A stretch of DNA of 64,000 bases from Dipetalonema caudispina (lineage: Eukaryota > Nematoda > Chromadorea > Rhabditida > Onchocercidae). The position numbers and the translations under genes were made by a program. Every line of letters begins with the position of its first letter. Position 1 is the stretch's first letter. The stretch is from contig JABVXV010000145.1 in assembly GCA_013365325.1 (NCBI GenBank), positions 1 to 64,000 on the forward strand, given 5' to 3'. Under the pieces are notes generated by a model, which was not told the origin of the DNA, did no database searches, and saw nothing but the letters and a program-made list of their open reading frames with translations. Below, in pieces: positions 44,355 to 58,440 of the stretch.

Positions 44355-45733
44355 TTACTGTAATGTTATCTTTGATATAAAGTAGTCAAAAATAATTATC
44401 GATTGATTGCTTAACAAAATATTAAAATATATGTCATATCATAAAACGTTGTCTTTTTTCTTAACTAATTTTGTACATCCTTCATGATATCTTTATTGTT
44501 GAATAGAAGATGAAACTAATGACATGAATGATCGATTAAATTTTGTAAACAATTCATAGGAGAATTGTTGAACAGTTCGAAAGAATTTCTGAAGTTGAAA
44601 AATGAACTCTGATGTAATGTAAAAAAAAATTCAAATGAGGATATTTATATATTAACTTCAACGAAAAGAAAAAAAGTGGGATTTGAAGGGAATGGAGGTG
44701 TGATACAGCTAATTAAGGGAAATAAATGTCAATTAGCGATATCTAACAATTAAACATAGTTCACGCAACGTAACATGTTTTTAATATATTTTAGCAAAAA
44801 AACTCTATGAGAATAAAACCAAAACTTTATTTCTATGATCGCTGCTGGACAACAACTTACTTTGTGATGACAGCAACGATATATTTTATGTTTGATATGT
44901 AAGTATTTGAACTGTATTTGTTTAATCCTTTTGAGGTTAAACAGTACAGAAAACGATAAGCTCGTTGTTTGGGGGCTTGTTCGAGTTGTTTGCTTCACCG
45001 TACGGAAGAAACAAGTCGAATAAACGACTCATGAGTAGCGGTGTTTTCAGCGCTTTGGTATTTTTTGGAAGGTGCTCCGTTAGGAGTACCGGACTGATAA
45101 TTTTCGTGCAGAAAAAGGGTTGCCAATCAGGATTGAGCTATACCATTTCAGTAATCTAATCACTTAGTCAATCGAATGGTGAAATTTTTACTTCGGAATT
45201 TATTTGTTGATTATTTGAACTGAACTGTCAGCATTGTAAATTGATGACATTTCAATCATCCATTGAGGACTAATCAACAAATAATACAATCCTCATTCTT
45301 ATTATAAAATTTGCAATGGAACTCACAGGCCAACGTTGGTCAAAAAATAACTCGACGAGGGATCATCAATATACAAACACATTTGCTATTATTAGCTGAT
45401 AGATAAGATAGAGAAATAAAGTAGAACATTTAAATTGTCAATTTACTTAACAAAAAGCCACTGCTGTGAATAGTATTTCTATTTTTGTTCCAATTCTTTA
45501 ATTTTCAAGCAATGCAAAAAAATTGATCTAAAGACCCTAATTTTTATTATTTTCACTATGATTAAGCTTCATTGGAATATAAACAATTCCTGAAATAATG
45601 ATGGAAGATGGTTTATTGATTGATTTTGAGACAATTTGCTTCATCCGATCGATGGAGTGTTAAACATTTTAGTAACTTGGGTAGCTGAAGCGTAATCTTT
45701 TCCGATGTATGATAAAACGGTCAAAAAGAAAAG
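44355..45733. repeat. Repeat family copy 1
   Basis: Non-coding repeat unit with a recognisable less AT-rich patch (around CGTTAGGAGTACCGG at about 45078-45092). The core 44384-45610 matches 58468-59694 with only one A-run length difference and one substitution that I can find. Both flanks continue as clearly diverged homology. Frames of 82 and 64 codons are shared with copy 4 but are not supported as genes. Confidence 0.9.
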
Positions 45734-48700
45734 AGGAAATGCGATTAATTGTTAAAAACGTTCAAAAAATAGTAATCATAAGATAGTCGAAAAATAATTT
45801 CGCTACTTTATTTTAAGAATTGCTTGGATATTTCATATGGTATTGCTATTTACTCAAAAAAGTAAATTGCGCACTGCTCCTTGTAGAATATACTCGTAAC
45901 AAAGAACATACATGTAATTTTACCGTTTATACCCTAACTACAGTAAGATTTTAAATTTGCATATTAACAGTGGATGACAATGTTTAGAGGAAATTTTGGA
46001 CAGGACGACACAAAATTGAGCTGATCAAATAGCATTATTATAAAAATTTGACAAAAATCTTGCCATAAAAAGGTATTCTGAATGCATTGTTTTTCTACCG
46101 ATAAGACAATACGTTGACTGATCAGTAAAATTTGGTGAAAAGATTAGCATAGAAAGGTTTTGGTAAAATATTTTTTGGATAAGTTAACAAAAAAAAAAAA
46201 AAAAGAAAAAAAAAGAGAATTACTTATGGCTTTCCTTAAGACTTGCAGTAAACGAAGCCAATAGAAAAAGCCTAAGAGGAATGACATTCTCGTGACCAAT
46301 TTTTCCAGTTATGATAATAATAATATGGACATTCATATGTACACAAATGCATGGATATCCGCATTTTTACTATTCATAACAATAGTAATAATAATGATAT
46401 ACTTCCATGAATTCTGCATAATCAAAATCAGCAATTTATGATTTCCGAAATTAGGCCTCGTACCATTAAGAACCTTTCATTTTCTTGTGTTAATCTTCAC
46501 TTCAGTTAACCAAATAGCACCAAGTGTATTATCCACCACTTTTCTCCCTAACTTTTTGTAGCTCAGATTTAATAAATGTAAAATTTACATTTTTTTTTTT
46601 TAATTTAAAAAATCTCCTTCTCATCTTACATTCACTTTTTCAATGTAGTGCTAATTATTTGGAAATATAATTCGATTGAAAGAGAGCTCTTCAAGTGGTA
46701 AAAATAATGATTTACAAATGGTTTATATCGTATTTATTTAATTCAGTCAACTATTACAAATATTTTGAGGAGAGGCTCGCGAAGGCAAATTAGATGTAAA
46801 ATATCAAAACTTCGTAAGGAAAAAAAAACAGATGTATGAATTCTTGAAATCGTTAGCAAAAAATATATGTGTTTAACGGATAGCAAGGAATTTCGAATTT
46901 ATGATAAACATATGAAACTCAAAGAAAATAACATCTGGAATAACATCATGGACATTCGTTGAAATTACGCCGTGGTCACTAGCGTAGTAAATATTAATAA
47001 TGAGCACTGTTGCATCTCAAATTTTTGCATACTAACATGAAATAAATCAACTTACTAAATAATTTTAAGAGTTTAGAAGACGGAAATATAACTTTCGAAG
47101 ATGTTCTTTTTTCTGAATTGTTTGCAAATATTACACAATTGTATTGTTTACAATTATTGATAAAACGACGGTAAATAATGCAAACAATATGTTCTACACA
47201 AAATTTCTGCTTGTAATTTCCTATTTTCTTATGAATGCTAATGTTGTTACAAATGCATATTATGTGACTATACAATTTACGTATGCAACGTTTTATGATC
47301 ATTAGAAATAAATAATATGAATATTTCACATTTCGTGACTTAATGAATTAGTAGAGAGTAAGCCAAAATTCTATTTTATAACTTAATTTAAGATAAAAAT
47401 AAACCCAATATTCAGTATATTCATAAAGTAATCAGTCTTGATAATGGGCCAAGATAGCAACATTTGTAGAAATTTTAAATCACAATTCCATTGATTAAAT
47501 TTTAAAATCTCTACAATATAAAACAAGCATAATCGTCTCCTAAAACTTTACAAAATATCATGATTTAGATAGCCATTCATCAATTTCTCATATCTAATCA
47601 ATGTGGTTTTTTTTTTTTCTTCATTTATACTACTGTTTCTATTCTCTAATTAGCTTTAATTATAATTTTGCAGCAGATTCCTTTGTTTCTTTTGAATATT
47701 TTAAAAAGAAATATCAATGATTTTTGACAAATATCGAAACAGATTATGGGAAGAAAGGGAAATTCACGCTAAGAAGAAAAATGAAGAATGTTCAGAAGCA
47801 AAATATTTGCGAAATGAAGTTTTACGCATCGTTATCTGACTAAGCTCGTTAGAAAGGAAAATTACTTGTAATCGATGCCATAGACGGATAATGAAAAATG
47901 ACTTTTCTCTTTCTATATCGGATACGACTGACTTCTTGACAATGATTTAAGTGTAGCTAATTGTTGATTGCTTTTAACTGATATCATGTGAGATGTAAGT
48001 GATTGTTGAAATATCTTCAATCTATTCTGAAAGTGTTATAATATCATGAGTTCATACGAACCATTTTCATGAAATTATTAATGCATTTTGAAACTTTTCT
48101 GTGCATTTCTTGGTCTGATGAATTTGAGATCTTTTGATCATTAATGACAGCAAGTTAATTTGGATGTGAATTATAATAGTTGATCCGAATATTGCAAGTA
48201 GAAACTGAAATTCAAAGAACACTATTTGCTGTCTTCCACCGCAAAATGATTATTATTAGTTCGGACAATGTTTAAATTTCAATCTTGCTATCATTTGAAT
48301 TAATAATGATATTTCAAATTTCTAGATGATAACAATGCAATCATGTGAACTGTCCGACATCATCAAGGTTTGCTCAAAAGGAAGGGATATGTTAACAATA
48401 AAATATTCATAATAATGAAAAATTTCTAACTCTGCAAAAATGAAAGTTTAAATATTTTAATTACCTCCAAATTTTAATTAGAAAATATTTGGTAAGAATT
48501 GATTTTCTTTCTTCTCCTTTAGTAATATACTTTTAATGCAGTATTAATGATCGGAAAACATTAATTTAAATGAATAAGTTTTGCCTTGATAAGAGAAATT
48601 CAAATTGATATTCAAGATGAAAATCCAGCAAACATAACAATCAGATCGTTCAACACAATATAATCATAGAATTACGCTATGACTGCATATCGGATATTCT

Positions 48701-51700
48701 GTCTTGCAACGATATAAATGTTGAAACTGTTTTCAGAATGCTGTCAATATGTCATTTTTGTCTTTTGTTATGGTTGGATATCTGACACTTTATAAGGCTC
48801 TAAAATTGCAATGAAAAAGACCAAAAAAGATTTTTTTTTTTTTTTTTTTTAGAGGAAGGAAAGAAGAGAAATATTTTATTCAGAAAAATGAGAAGGATGA
48901 ATTCGAGAACGAGTGCCGAAATCAAAAAAGCACTAGTCAAAAAAAAAAAAAAAAAAGCTAAAATTGAATGATTTACGTCAGCAATGCTTCGCTGTCTCGC
49001 CATTTGCTCTCTCTAGAATCGTTTCATATTCTCATTTTAGTGCTTTGAATTATTTCATTTTTAAGGATTTAAAACTAACGTTAAAATGAAAATTAAAATA
49101 AAAAAATGACCCTATCTGTTCCAGTAACTTCCATAAATTCTAAAATAAATGGATTCATTGAAATTCCCATTCCAATTGATTCTTTACATTATTGGATGAC
49201 AAAACGTTTGTTTTCCGAATGATATTTTGGTACATTTTATGATGAACAAATAATTGCGCTCAAATAATATATATTGGAAGCTTCCGGTAAAACCATTTAT
49301 GTTATAGACTTGCATTCTAAGAAACAGAATTAAATTTTTAAAAAGTTTTCCATCCTCTTCTTAAAATCATCTCAGTGCAATTTTCCATTCAAACTCAAAT
49401 TTCTTAAACAATCAAAGAACAGGAAAAATAACATGAATGAGAAAAATGTACTCTCCTATAAAGAATTGTTTGGTGACAGTTTATCAAATCAATTTGTTAT
49501 ATTTGACAATTATCATCACTTAAGTATGATTGAATTAAATTTCATCCGAAATAAAGCATTGTATCTTACAGTTATCTTCCCCTACTTTCATATTCTTTAC
49601 ACTATTCCATTCATCTTTGTATCTTACACATATCATATCTGTATACAATTATAAATAAGATTTATATTGAAATCATTCAATTTAACTATGACAAAAAAAT
49701 TCCTTCTCTTATTTTAATTTTTCAGTAATTTGGCAAAAAAAAAGAAGTACAAGAAATCATTTACATTGGAAATTTTTTTCTATTTAAAATTTAATCTCTA
49801 GCGACTTTAATGTCAACACAATACTATATATCATATAGACAATCACTGATAAATTAAATAAAAATAGTTGTCGCTATAAAGTTACCAAATTCAAATCTTA
49901 ATTTTGCATTATTTCTCACTGTCATTACTCATCACTTACTCCATACCATTAACAATAAACCATTAGTGATACTTTTTGATAATTATCAGTTGATTGAAAA
50001 CAATACCATTGCTTTTTTGCAATTCATTGAATACTTCAAAATATGACTGTTGAAATTTTGCGCATTTCGAGTGCCATTTTCCCCACTAATGATTGCTATT
50101 CTATTGAGGGCTCTACATGGATCGAATGTCGGGAGAAGTACCTTAAGTACCTATATCAATAGACGTTGATGATGAAGATTTTTTTTATGAATAAATTGAT
50201 CCAACATTTCATTTCCTTTTTTTTAAAGACGACTCATTTGTTATGAATTTGAAATTTTGAGTGTAAACAGCATTAGAATCATACTATATGTTGAATTTCG
50301 GAGAAGCTTAGATGAATGCATTTATAAGGTGAAGAAGAAGTATCCTTCTTCTAGATGGATCGGTTGTGTATGTGTACACAATCGAATCAAGAGCTTTCTA
50401 GATGCAAATTGAACCGAAATTTGATTTTCGGGCTCATTTAATTTCAGCAGCTGAAATTCAATTTCTTTGCACATGGATCCATACAGCCGTCACAAGCGGT
50501 CACCTATGAAACAAATTGGGAAAAATCGATCGATTAGCTTATTTTTAAATATTACACATAAGCAGATAAATGGTATATGGTTAAAGATGCTCGATTTGAT
50601 TTCATTTCATCGTTGGAAACGATATTTTAGTTTTTCACTTTTAAATTTTCTTTTTTTTTTTTTTTGCTATAATAAAGGTTATTTAGAGCAGTTATTATTA
50701 TAAAAAGAGTTGAATTTATAAATGAAGCCTTAGCAAAGTATTACACAATCGCTTCTTTATATTTTGTAAAGCTCAAATTCAACTAACCTAATATGTAAAA
50801 CTTAAAAAAAAAATTTATCCAATATCAACAAACTTTGGCAAACTGCAAGAATTTGTAGAGTTTGTTTATTATTGCTATGGTCTCGATGTATACCTTTCAT
50901 AAAGCTTTCCTTCATATTTTTTTATAAAATATTGAAGAAATCTTTGATTTTTTCAGGGAACTTTCAGAAGGAATTCAATTTCAAAGATTACAAAGTGACA
51001 AGAAACTGCTAAACAACTGATGATAAGCTGCAGTGGAGAATTCGACAAAACTTAGGTCAGAAATTAAAGGCATCTTTACGGCTGTTCTGCGTTCAAATTA
51101 CACTTCCACACTGAAAACACAAACAGAGAAATCCTTGAAAAACATAGAAATCTGAACTGTGAAAAAATACGAAAATGTGGAAAGCTGAAACAACAAAATT
51201 CAAACCTCTCCAAGCTTTAAATTCAAAAAAATACAAAAACTGGAATTTTATCAGTTTCAAGTGCAAAAATGTGAAATTTTGAAGCCAGCAAATAGAAATA
51301 GCAAAAAGCTTAAGAAGTATTTAAGGATAAAAATATCAAAAATGGCAGCATAAATTTGACAAGAAGGGAAGAGATAAAGAATGAAATTACAGATGTGAAG
51401 AAAAAGGCCTGAGTCATTTTGATGGTCAATGTCAATTTGGTCATAATTGTTTGTTACGAAGCCTTCAGTTTTTATTTTTTATTTTTTATTTTTTTTTTCC
51501 TCCCATGATGAGAATCAGGAAAAAGGAAGAGAAGGAAAGGGAAAAACGAATACACCAAAATGGTAAAAAAAAAAAACAAAGGCATAATTTTAGATGATTT
51601 ATGCATTTTTGAAAACGTTTTATAAAGAATTGAGTCTGTAAAATCAGTTTAGTTCCAGAAAGACGATTTATCTAACAAAACTGAGTTAAAGATGAAATCA

Positions 51701-52602
51701 TTCTAAATGGATATCTGGTCGTAGTTGCTTTCGATTTATTTACCAAGCTATAAGCATATGGCATGAACAATGAAGAGTGTAATAATCTGTGATAAGTTTG
51801 ATATCAAAGCTTGGAACTATTGCCAGATGAAATGTATGTGACAGCAACAATTGTCCACTCTATGTATATTTTATACCTCGAATGATATGGATGGATTATC
51901 CAATCAACTGTCGGGTAATGTTTTAATTAATAGGTAACACTTGACATTTACTTCAGTATTATAAAAATGGATTTTAATAGCTAGGGCTCTTCTTGAATTA
52001 GATTCTATCGTGAAGTCAGACTTCCTCTTGTCAAGTATCTCACTTAGATTAAGCTGTCTTTGTTAAATTCAACTGAACTTCTCAATGTTCATCCTATAAT
52101 CCAGGAGACTTTACGGAATGCTAGAGATATGTGTAACAATATATCAAAGATCAAAGTTTAATGTAACCTAAAGAGATGATGTAATTTCTAGGATAACAAC
52201 AATGATGAGAAAGATGAATAAGAATCATTTCTTGCATAAATAACAAATTGTCACCAACATTTATAGTCTTCCAAAAAATTAAATTCAATAGAAAATTTGC
52301 TGCTTTACTGTAGTATTTCTTTGGCTAGTTGCAAGGTTTAGACGGAAATAGATGTCTTCTGAATTATAGTCAAAAAAGAAAAAAAAAAAATTGCAGAAGT
52401 TTTTGTTCGTTCTAAGTTCATAGCATTTCCGAAGGACTATAATTCAATCTTAGCTTGCAAAATATCCAAAACTTTACCAATTCAAATTAACTTTCCGAGG
52501 AAAAAGTTCAAAATGTTTGCAGTGAAACATTTCGAAGTAATTTACTACCACAGAGGTTCTGAATCCAAAAATCGGGCAACCTGATATATATTTAATAAGA
52601 GC

Positions 52603-52638
<36 letters not shown>

Positions 52639-54011
52639 CAAATAACTAATTTAAAAAGAAAGTTAAAGCACATCAAAATTTTTAATTATTCGTTTGCAAA
52701 AAATATTTAAAAACATCACTACAATAGTACACATTATATGGAAATCGATAAAGGATAATTGTGACCAAAAGGAGAAGGAAGTTTGCTGAAATGAATTGTT
52801 TTCATTAACTCAAAGGAAAACAACGGCAGCTTTCGATCATCAATATAAAATGTAATTTCAAACTTAACAATGTTATTCTCATATAGGTTTGTTCCTGAAT
52901 AGAGAGACATCGATTAAATTTTGGCCAAAACATTTTTCGAGCTTTACTGTTCCGTAAAATAAAATGAGTAGTGAAATGGGGCATAATTTTCTATAATTTC
53001 CACTTTTAATTTTCTGATAAGTATAATGTTACCATAAATATGTGAAAAACATTTCTTTAAGAAAGTGTCATGAAAGAGTGGGAAATGATATAGTGAAAAG
53101 TTATGTAGTGAACTAATAAATATGGAAGTAAGCTAAAATTAGAAGTTTTAAGAATAGAAAGTTGAAAACTTTCTAGAAATCAAAACAAACAGTTGTAGTT
53201 TTGCTAAATTTTGCTGAGAATTTTATAATCCATAATTTCTTTTAAAACTTGATCAAAACAGGAATAGTTGTACAATGAACTAACTTCGTTCTTTTCTATT
53301 GATACTCACATTTATTCAGTATTGTTTACTATTATTTTTATCATCAATTAAACCAAATGAATTATTTAAGTATAAGTAAAAAATTACAGATATTTGCGTA
53401 TTTATGTTTTATAAGTTGTCTAAGGAATGAAAACGATGTGCTACAGCTTATACATCATTTCTCATGCATTAAAAGAGAATGTAAAATTTTTGAATTGCTT
53501 ATTTGTTTACAAATTTTATGTGTTTATTTCAAAGGATAACTTCCATCAGATTCTAACTGTAATATGAAATTAACAATGACTGTTCGACGGTAACGAAACA
53601 TTTCTGCACATTAAATGAAATGTGACACATAGAATTTTCTGAAAGTTATCACTGAAAAATAAACAATTAAACTGTGTAAATAAACAAAATCAGTCGATGC
53701 ATTGTACATTTTATGCCATGAAATTGAAATTTAATGAATTATGGTATCAACTGGAAAAAAGTGTATTATCTAAACTAATCGTAATCTAAATGTAATTATT
53801 CTTCAAAAGATCAAGAAGAAATTGTTTCCAAATGATGGTAGAAGTAGTGGTATTTTGAGACTTTGAAATTAAACTTCGAATAAATTTCTAATGTGCTCTC
53901 CCGCATCCGCGTATTCAATGAAAATGGATCATACAAACAAGATATATACTATTTAAATGGTAAAAGAATAATGAAAAAATAATTAAATTTTGATGGAAGG
54001 ATAAATACTTC
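45734..54011. other. AT-rich region, no supported gene
   Basis: Only short chance-sized frames (at most 111 codons, at 46994-47329) and homopolymer tracts, including T and A runs around 48830-48850 and 48938-48957 and a 32-nt A run at 52606-52637. No domain, RNA gene or mobile-element protein was recognised. Confidence 0.6.
52606..52637. repeat. Poly-A tract, 32 nt
   Basis: Uninterrupted run of A in the gene-poor right part of the window. I did not find a retroposed body or target duplication beside it. Confidence 0.95.
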
Positions 54012-54392
54012 ATGTGTTTGCTTTTCATCAGATCCTTTACCACCCCTGAAGAAAACTTTAGAAAAGGACTGATCATTTCTGAATTGATGTATCCGAAATG
54101 TTTCTATAATGTTCCCTTTCATTTAAACTCAGCTATTATTATAAGCACAGTTATAATAACACAAATTATAGACATAGGCACATATTTGCCGAACTTATCT
54201 TCTTTGAAACTGAAAAAAGAAATTGAATTGAAATGTAACTCTGATTTCGGCTCTGATTATTGCAAATTAAAACATTCCTCCAAAAAAAAGGGTAAAAAAT
54301 TAGTCACTATTATGACTTCGCGGTTGTCTGTAATAAAGTCCATGCGGAAAATTTTTGTGAAATGTTGCAGTGATAGTGTTATGCCTCATTGA
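54012..54392 (+). CDS. Hypothetical 126-residue open frame
   Basis: The longest frame in the gene-poor region. It starts MCLLFIRSFTTPEENFRKG, has a hydrophobic stretch at about 40-62 (SAIIISTVIITQIIDIGTYL) that could span a membrane, then a Lys-rich segment and a Cys-containing end. A good acceptor (TTTTCATCAG) ends at about 54031, so the frame could instead be a terminal exon starting there. A frame this long is only mildly unexpected by chance at this base composition. No family is recognised and no neighbouring exon was found. Confidence 0.2.
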   Translation: MCLLFIRSFTTPEENFRKGLIISELMYPKCFYNVPFHLNSAIIISTVIITQIIDIGTYLPNLSSLKLKKEIELKCNSDFGSDYCKLKHSSKKKGKKLVTIMTSRLSVIKSMRKIFVKCCSDSVMPH

Positions 54393-55071
54393 ACTTACTG
54401 GAAAAGCTTTTTAAATATTGTTAAAGAATTATGAATTGATTTTGAGCCTTTGATCATTTCCTATCTTTTATGTATTATCTCATATTTACTATCTAATTAG
54501 TTGTCTTGCCATTAATTCCTGAAATACACTTGTTATTATATCAAAAATTACAACATTTACAAACTCGCATTGAAGTTCGAATCCGGATTTTAAAATGATC
54601 CAAATATTTAAAAAATGGCTGTCATAAAAAATTCCGATGTCATATTATCATCCTATTACTGGACTTATTTTTGACCTTACCCGACGTGATCATATTACGA
54701 TTATTGCTACACTTTTTCAGTTTTAAAATTATTAGATAACCTGAAACAGCATTCATTATGTTCTAGAAAGGATAGATAATATTACAAATACCACAAATAC
54801 CCCAGCACAATATATGTACGACAACACATTCAGGGAGAACGTTGATGATCTGTACAACACTCACATCTTCATGCGACTGATTTATAGGGGAAGAAAGGTA
54901 ATTTAATTAACCTTACTGGAATAAATCATGTCAACCCAGAAATTTTCGAAATGATCAACATTTCAGCAGTGGAAAATATCAGAAAATCAAAGTAGAATTT
55001 TGTTTTAGGAAAATTTGGAATACCCACAAGATTTGAGAAAAATGATTAAATGATAAAAATGAAGCACTAAC

Positions 55072-55281
55072 AGCGCGCATCGTTTGTCAAGGAACCGATG
55101 CTTAGCGTCGTCGTATGGTATTTCAATTTCCGGCTTTTGATTATGATAACAATAATAATAATGATGATGATGCTGATGTCGACGGCGGCGATAATAATGA
55201 TGATAATGATGATGCAGCAGAAGCTGCAGGCCGCCGCGTTGCGGCCTTGAGCTGCGGTGAAGATACAACAGAGACGACGTC
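55072..55281 (-). CDS. Candidate exon, His/Arg-rich then QKPEIEIPYDD segment
   Basis: Acceptor AACTTTTAG and donor GTTAGT bound a GC-richer block that is open through 69 codons. It is His/Tyr/Arg-rich in the middle (low-complexity triplets), then QKPEIEIPYDDAKHRFLDKR. One base in and two bases out; the incoming phase matches the upstream candidate exon at 55425-55602. It could be a distal N-terminal exon of the ERG channel or part of a separate minus-strand gene. The outgoing phase (2) does not match channel exon 2 (phase 0), so a link to the channel would need another exon or the weaker GTGCTT donor at 55067. Confidence 0.4.
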
Positions 55282-55424
55282 CTAAAAGTTAATGCAGTGC
55301 AGTGGGTATTACAGCAGCAGCGACCAATTTCGGAAATATCTTTTTTCTTTTTCTGAATTCGATTTTTGAAATCGAAAAAAAAAAAATCGAATTTCCAGAG
55401 GATAGTGATGGAACGTTACGTTAC

Positions 55425-55602
55425 CCGCTAATATGTTTTCTGAAGTGGTAATATTCTGGTGATGGCAATAATTGCAATAATGGCGACCTGGATAGTACCA
55501 GTTGTCTTTCAGGAAAAGTTGAAAATCTACCGGCGTTTTTAGGTGATAGTAGAACCACGGTTTCTCCTTCAACAAAATAACATTGGAAAAATAGAGAATA
55601 AG
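55425..55602 (-). CDS. Candidate exon upstream of 55072-55281
   Basis: Bounded by acceptor TTTTTTTTTGGTACAG and donor GTAACG, open for 58 codons (includes VEGETVVLLSPKNAGRFSTF and PSPEYYHFRKHIS). Third codon positions are AT-rich in this frame, as in the confirmed genes here. A second overlapping minus-strand frame (55309-55611) is longer but has worse codon composition. It leaves with two bases, which the next candidate exon completes to Gly. It has no ATG of its own, so an upstream exon is needed. Product unknown. Confidence 0.35.
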
Positions 55603-55630
55603 CTGTACCAAAAAAAAAGTGAAATTTCAA

Positions 55631-56869
55631 GCAGGAAATAATAACATATCATGCATGGACGAAATGAGGAAGAATATTCAACGCATACGAAGACGCAATT
55701 CAGATATTTCCCTTATCCAACGTGTTTAACCTGAAAGTGAATCTTTCATTTCTAAGCAAATTAATGAGATGAAAAAACTAAAGGGAAAACACGCAAATAA
55801 CGCTTACATCACGAAACGTGCGTGTACAGATAACTTATCTTAGACAACAACAACCCATATGTAAATTCAATAGAAATTTAGCCCATTCGTCGTAACACTT
55901 TTCCATCTCAATTCGATTTTTTCTCACTTCATGTCTTCTCACTCGACCTCTCGAATATTTCCCGTTCCCAAAGAAATTATTCTCGAGCTTATATGTGATC
56001 AGTAAGGTGAAATTTCAAGATTCTAACATGTAAAATTAGTAAATAAGAAGCAACTTTTAATATCACACTCCTATGTACTACGAAAAGTAAGAGAGAGAGA
56101 ATATGCGTGTAAGTGATCTGGAAAATAGACCTTAGATTCGATCATTCCATTAAGTTGGTACTCTGTGAAAACCTCAGAAATATGCAAATTTTTGTCTGCA
56201 CCTTTTCTCAAATTAGCTAAATAACATCATTTGATTAATGGTTTCATTAAGCACTACAATGTTAAAGCTTTGATAAAATAATCCAAAATGATTCTTTGAA
56301 ATCAAAATACTTATTCTTTGGAATGATAAAATTTTAATTAAAACGGTTCCAATTTCATCAATCGTAAATTCTTCACTCTATTCAGAGTTATAATATTCCA
56401 AGTGAAGTATATAATAATCATAAGCGAAATTGCTCACTTTTACTGACATTTTTGATTTTTGAAGATCAGTTAAACAGGGAAGCCAATAGTAATGACCGAC
56501 GGAGAGGATAAAAGATGAAGCGTATAAGGCCAGAAAAAAATTAAATATATCTTTTTTGAATGAGACAAGAAGATTCGGAGTTTGGCTGTCCATTTTCCGA
56601 TTTATACTATGAAGTGATTCATGAAATGAAATGAATGAAATAACGATGATTTAGAATTATCAAGATAAATTGCTGAAGCTATAAAGTGATTTTGATGAAT
56701 GGAATCAACAGAAACTAATCACTGCTAGCAGCAATTTGGCTTCTTCGTTTGATTCCGACGTTAGCTAAAGTTCCTTCCTCAAATACTTTTCATCTATTGA
56801 CTTTTCACACAATCTTAATGTAAACATATGAATAAATATGCACAATTATGAAATACTTAAATGAATGGA
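55631..56869. other. No supported gene
   Basis: Short frames only. If the 55-kb exon pair is real, its promoter or earlier exons should lie here or further right. I could not identify an exon with a matching outgoing phase. Confidence 0.5.
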
Positions 56870-57632
56870 TGTAAACAAAGTAAAAAAGAAAATTGTGAAT
56901 TGGTAAAATCGTTAGAAAGAGAAAAGTGGGATTTAATACGAATGCGGGAAATTAAATGAGATGCAGCTAATGAAACAAAAATGAACGTAGATTAGGTAAG
57001 AATTATCAAAGCAATTAAATGTAATTCACGCAATGTAAAAAATAATTGTTTCTGATATATTATAGTAGAAGGATTTTATGAGAATGAAAGTGACATCTTT
57101 ATTTCTATGATTCATTGCTAAACAATAACTTAATTATTTGTGATAGCAGTGATTTCTTAAATCTATTGTGGAAGGTAATGAATCTGAATCTTTCGGTTTT
57201 TACATGGTTAAGATTGAATAAAAGATCCACCTGAAACAGAGTTATAAGAATAAAGTGGTTGGTTTTTAAGCTCCGTTATTTTTTGAAAGGCGTCTCTCCG
57301 GAAACGTCTAAAATTCCTGACTACTGCTCGTCAAGTCCAGCAGCGTTTCCACGCAAAGAAGGGACTGCCATTTACATAATTGAATTGCAATTTTATACCA
57401 TGCAATTAAGCTAATTACTTAGTCTATTGATTAAGCATGTTGTGGTGTTGTAACCATTTCGAAACCAATCTTTTATCAAATTTTTAGTATGAAATTTACT
57501 TATTATTTATTATTTGGACTAAATTTTCCAAGAGTGTAAGTTGATGATATTTCAATTATCCATTAAAGACTAATCAACAAATAACACAATTTTTGTTCTC
57601 ATTATAAAATCTGCAATAGAACTTACAGACCA
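56870..57632. repeat. Repeat family copy 2 (diverged, partial)
   Basis: Corresponds to about 44665-45340 of copy 1, with many substitutions and indels. Shared landmarks include TTTATTTCTATGA, AAAGGCGTCTCTCCGGAAACG in place of the copy 1 patch, and GACTAATCAACAAATAA. It ends where copy 3 begins, in tandem. The left edge is approximate. Confidence 0.7.
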
Positions 57633-58440
57633 ACATTTGTTTTTGATATATTATAGTAGAAGGGTTTTATAAGAATAAAACCAAATCTTTATTTCTATGG
57701 CCATTGCTGGATAACAACTTACTCAGTGATGTCAGCAACGATATTTTATGTTTGATATGGAAGGACTTGGGGCACTTGTTTAGTCCCACTGGGGTCTAAA
57801 CGGTCCAATCACTTGCTCGGCATATTCGAGTTGTTTTCTTTGCCGTACGGAACAAATAAGTTGGACAAACCAACAAATGACAGATGAGTAGCGGTGCTTT
57901 CAACGCTTTGGTATTTTTTGGATGGTGCTTCGTTAGGAGCACCGGGATTTGTGTCAACTAACTGTATGATCTGATGATAATTTCCGTGCAAGGAAAAGGT
58001 CGCCAATCAGATGATTGAGCTGCGCCATTTCAGCAGTCTAATTACTTAGTCTATCGAATGATAAAGTTTTTACTATGAAATTTATTTGTTAATTATTTGA
58101 ACTAAATTGTCCAGCATTGTAAATTGATGACATTTCAATTATTCATCGGAAGTTAATCAACAAACACTATAATCCTTGTTCTTTTCACAAAACCCGCAAT
58201 CGAACTCACACGAAGATTATTTATAAACTTCGCTAAAACTTTTGAAATTAAATCGACAGAATGAATGACAAGCAAACAAATCAGAACATTTAAATCGTGA
58301 ACTCACATAGTGGAAAGCCTCTATTGCGGACAGTGTCCATTAATAATTTTAGAATGATACCACTCTCATTCCAATTCTTTAATTTTTAAGCAAAACAAAA
58401 AAATTGATCTAAAGACCCTAATTTTTATTATTTTATTCTT
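57633..58440. repeat. Repeat family copy 3 (diverged)
   Basis: Corresponds to about 44775-45560 of copy 1 in the same orientation, clearly homologous but diverged (for example GGTATTTTTTGGATGGTGCT and GTTAGGAGCACCGG). It ends at ATTGATCTAAAGACCCTAAT, after which copy 4 starts directly. The 65-codon minus-strand frame inside is not supported as a gene. Confidence 0.85.

Noticed and set aside
44750..45159. Two frames (82 and 64 codons) that occur identically again at 58834-59243
   Set aside because: Identity reflects the near-identical repeat cores, not protein conservation. The diverged copies 2 and 3 do not keep these frames open.
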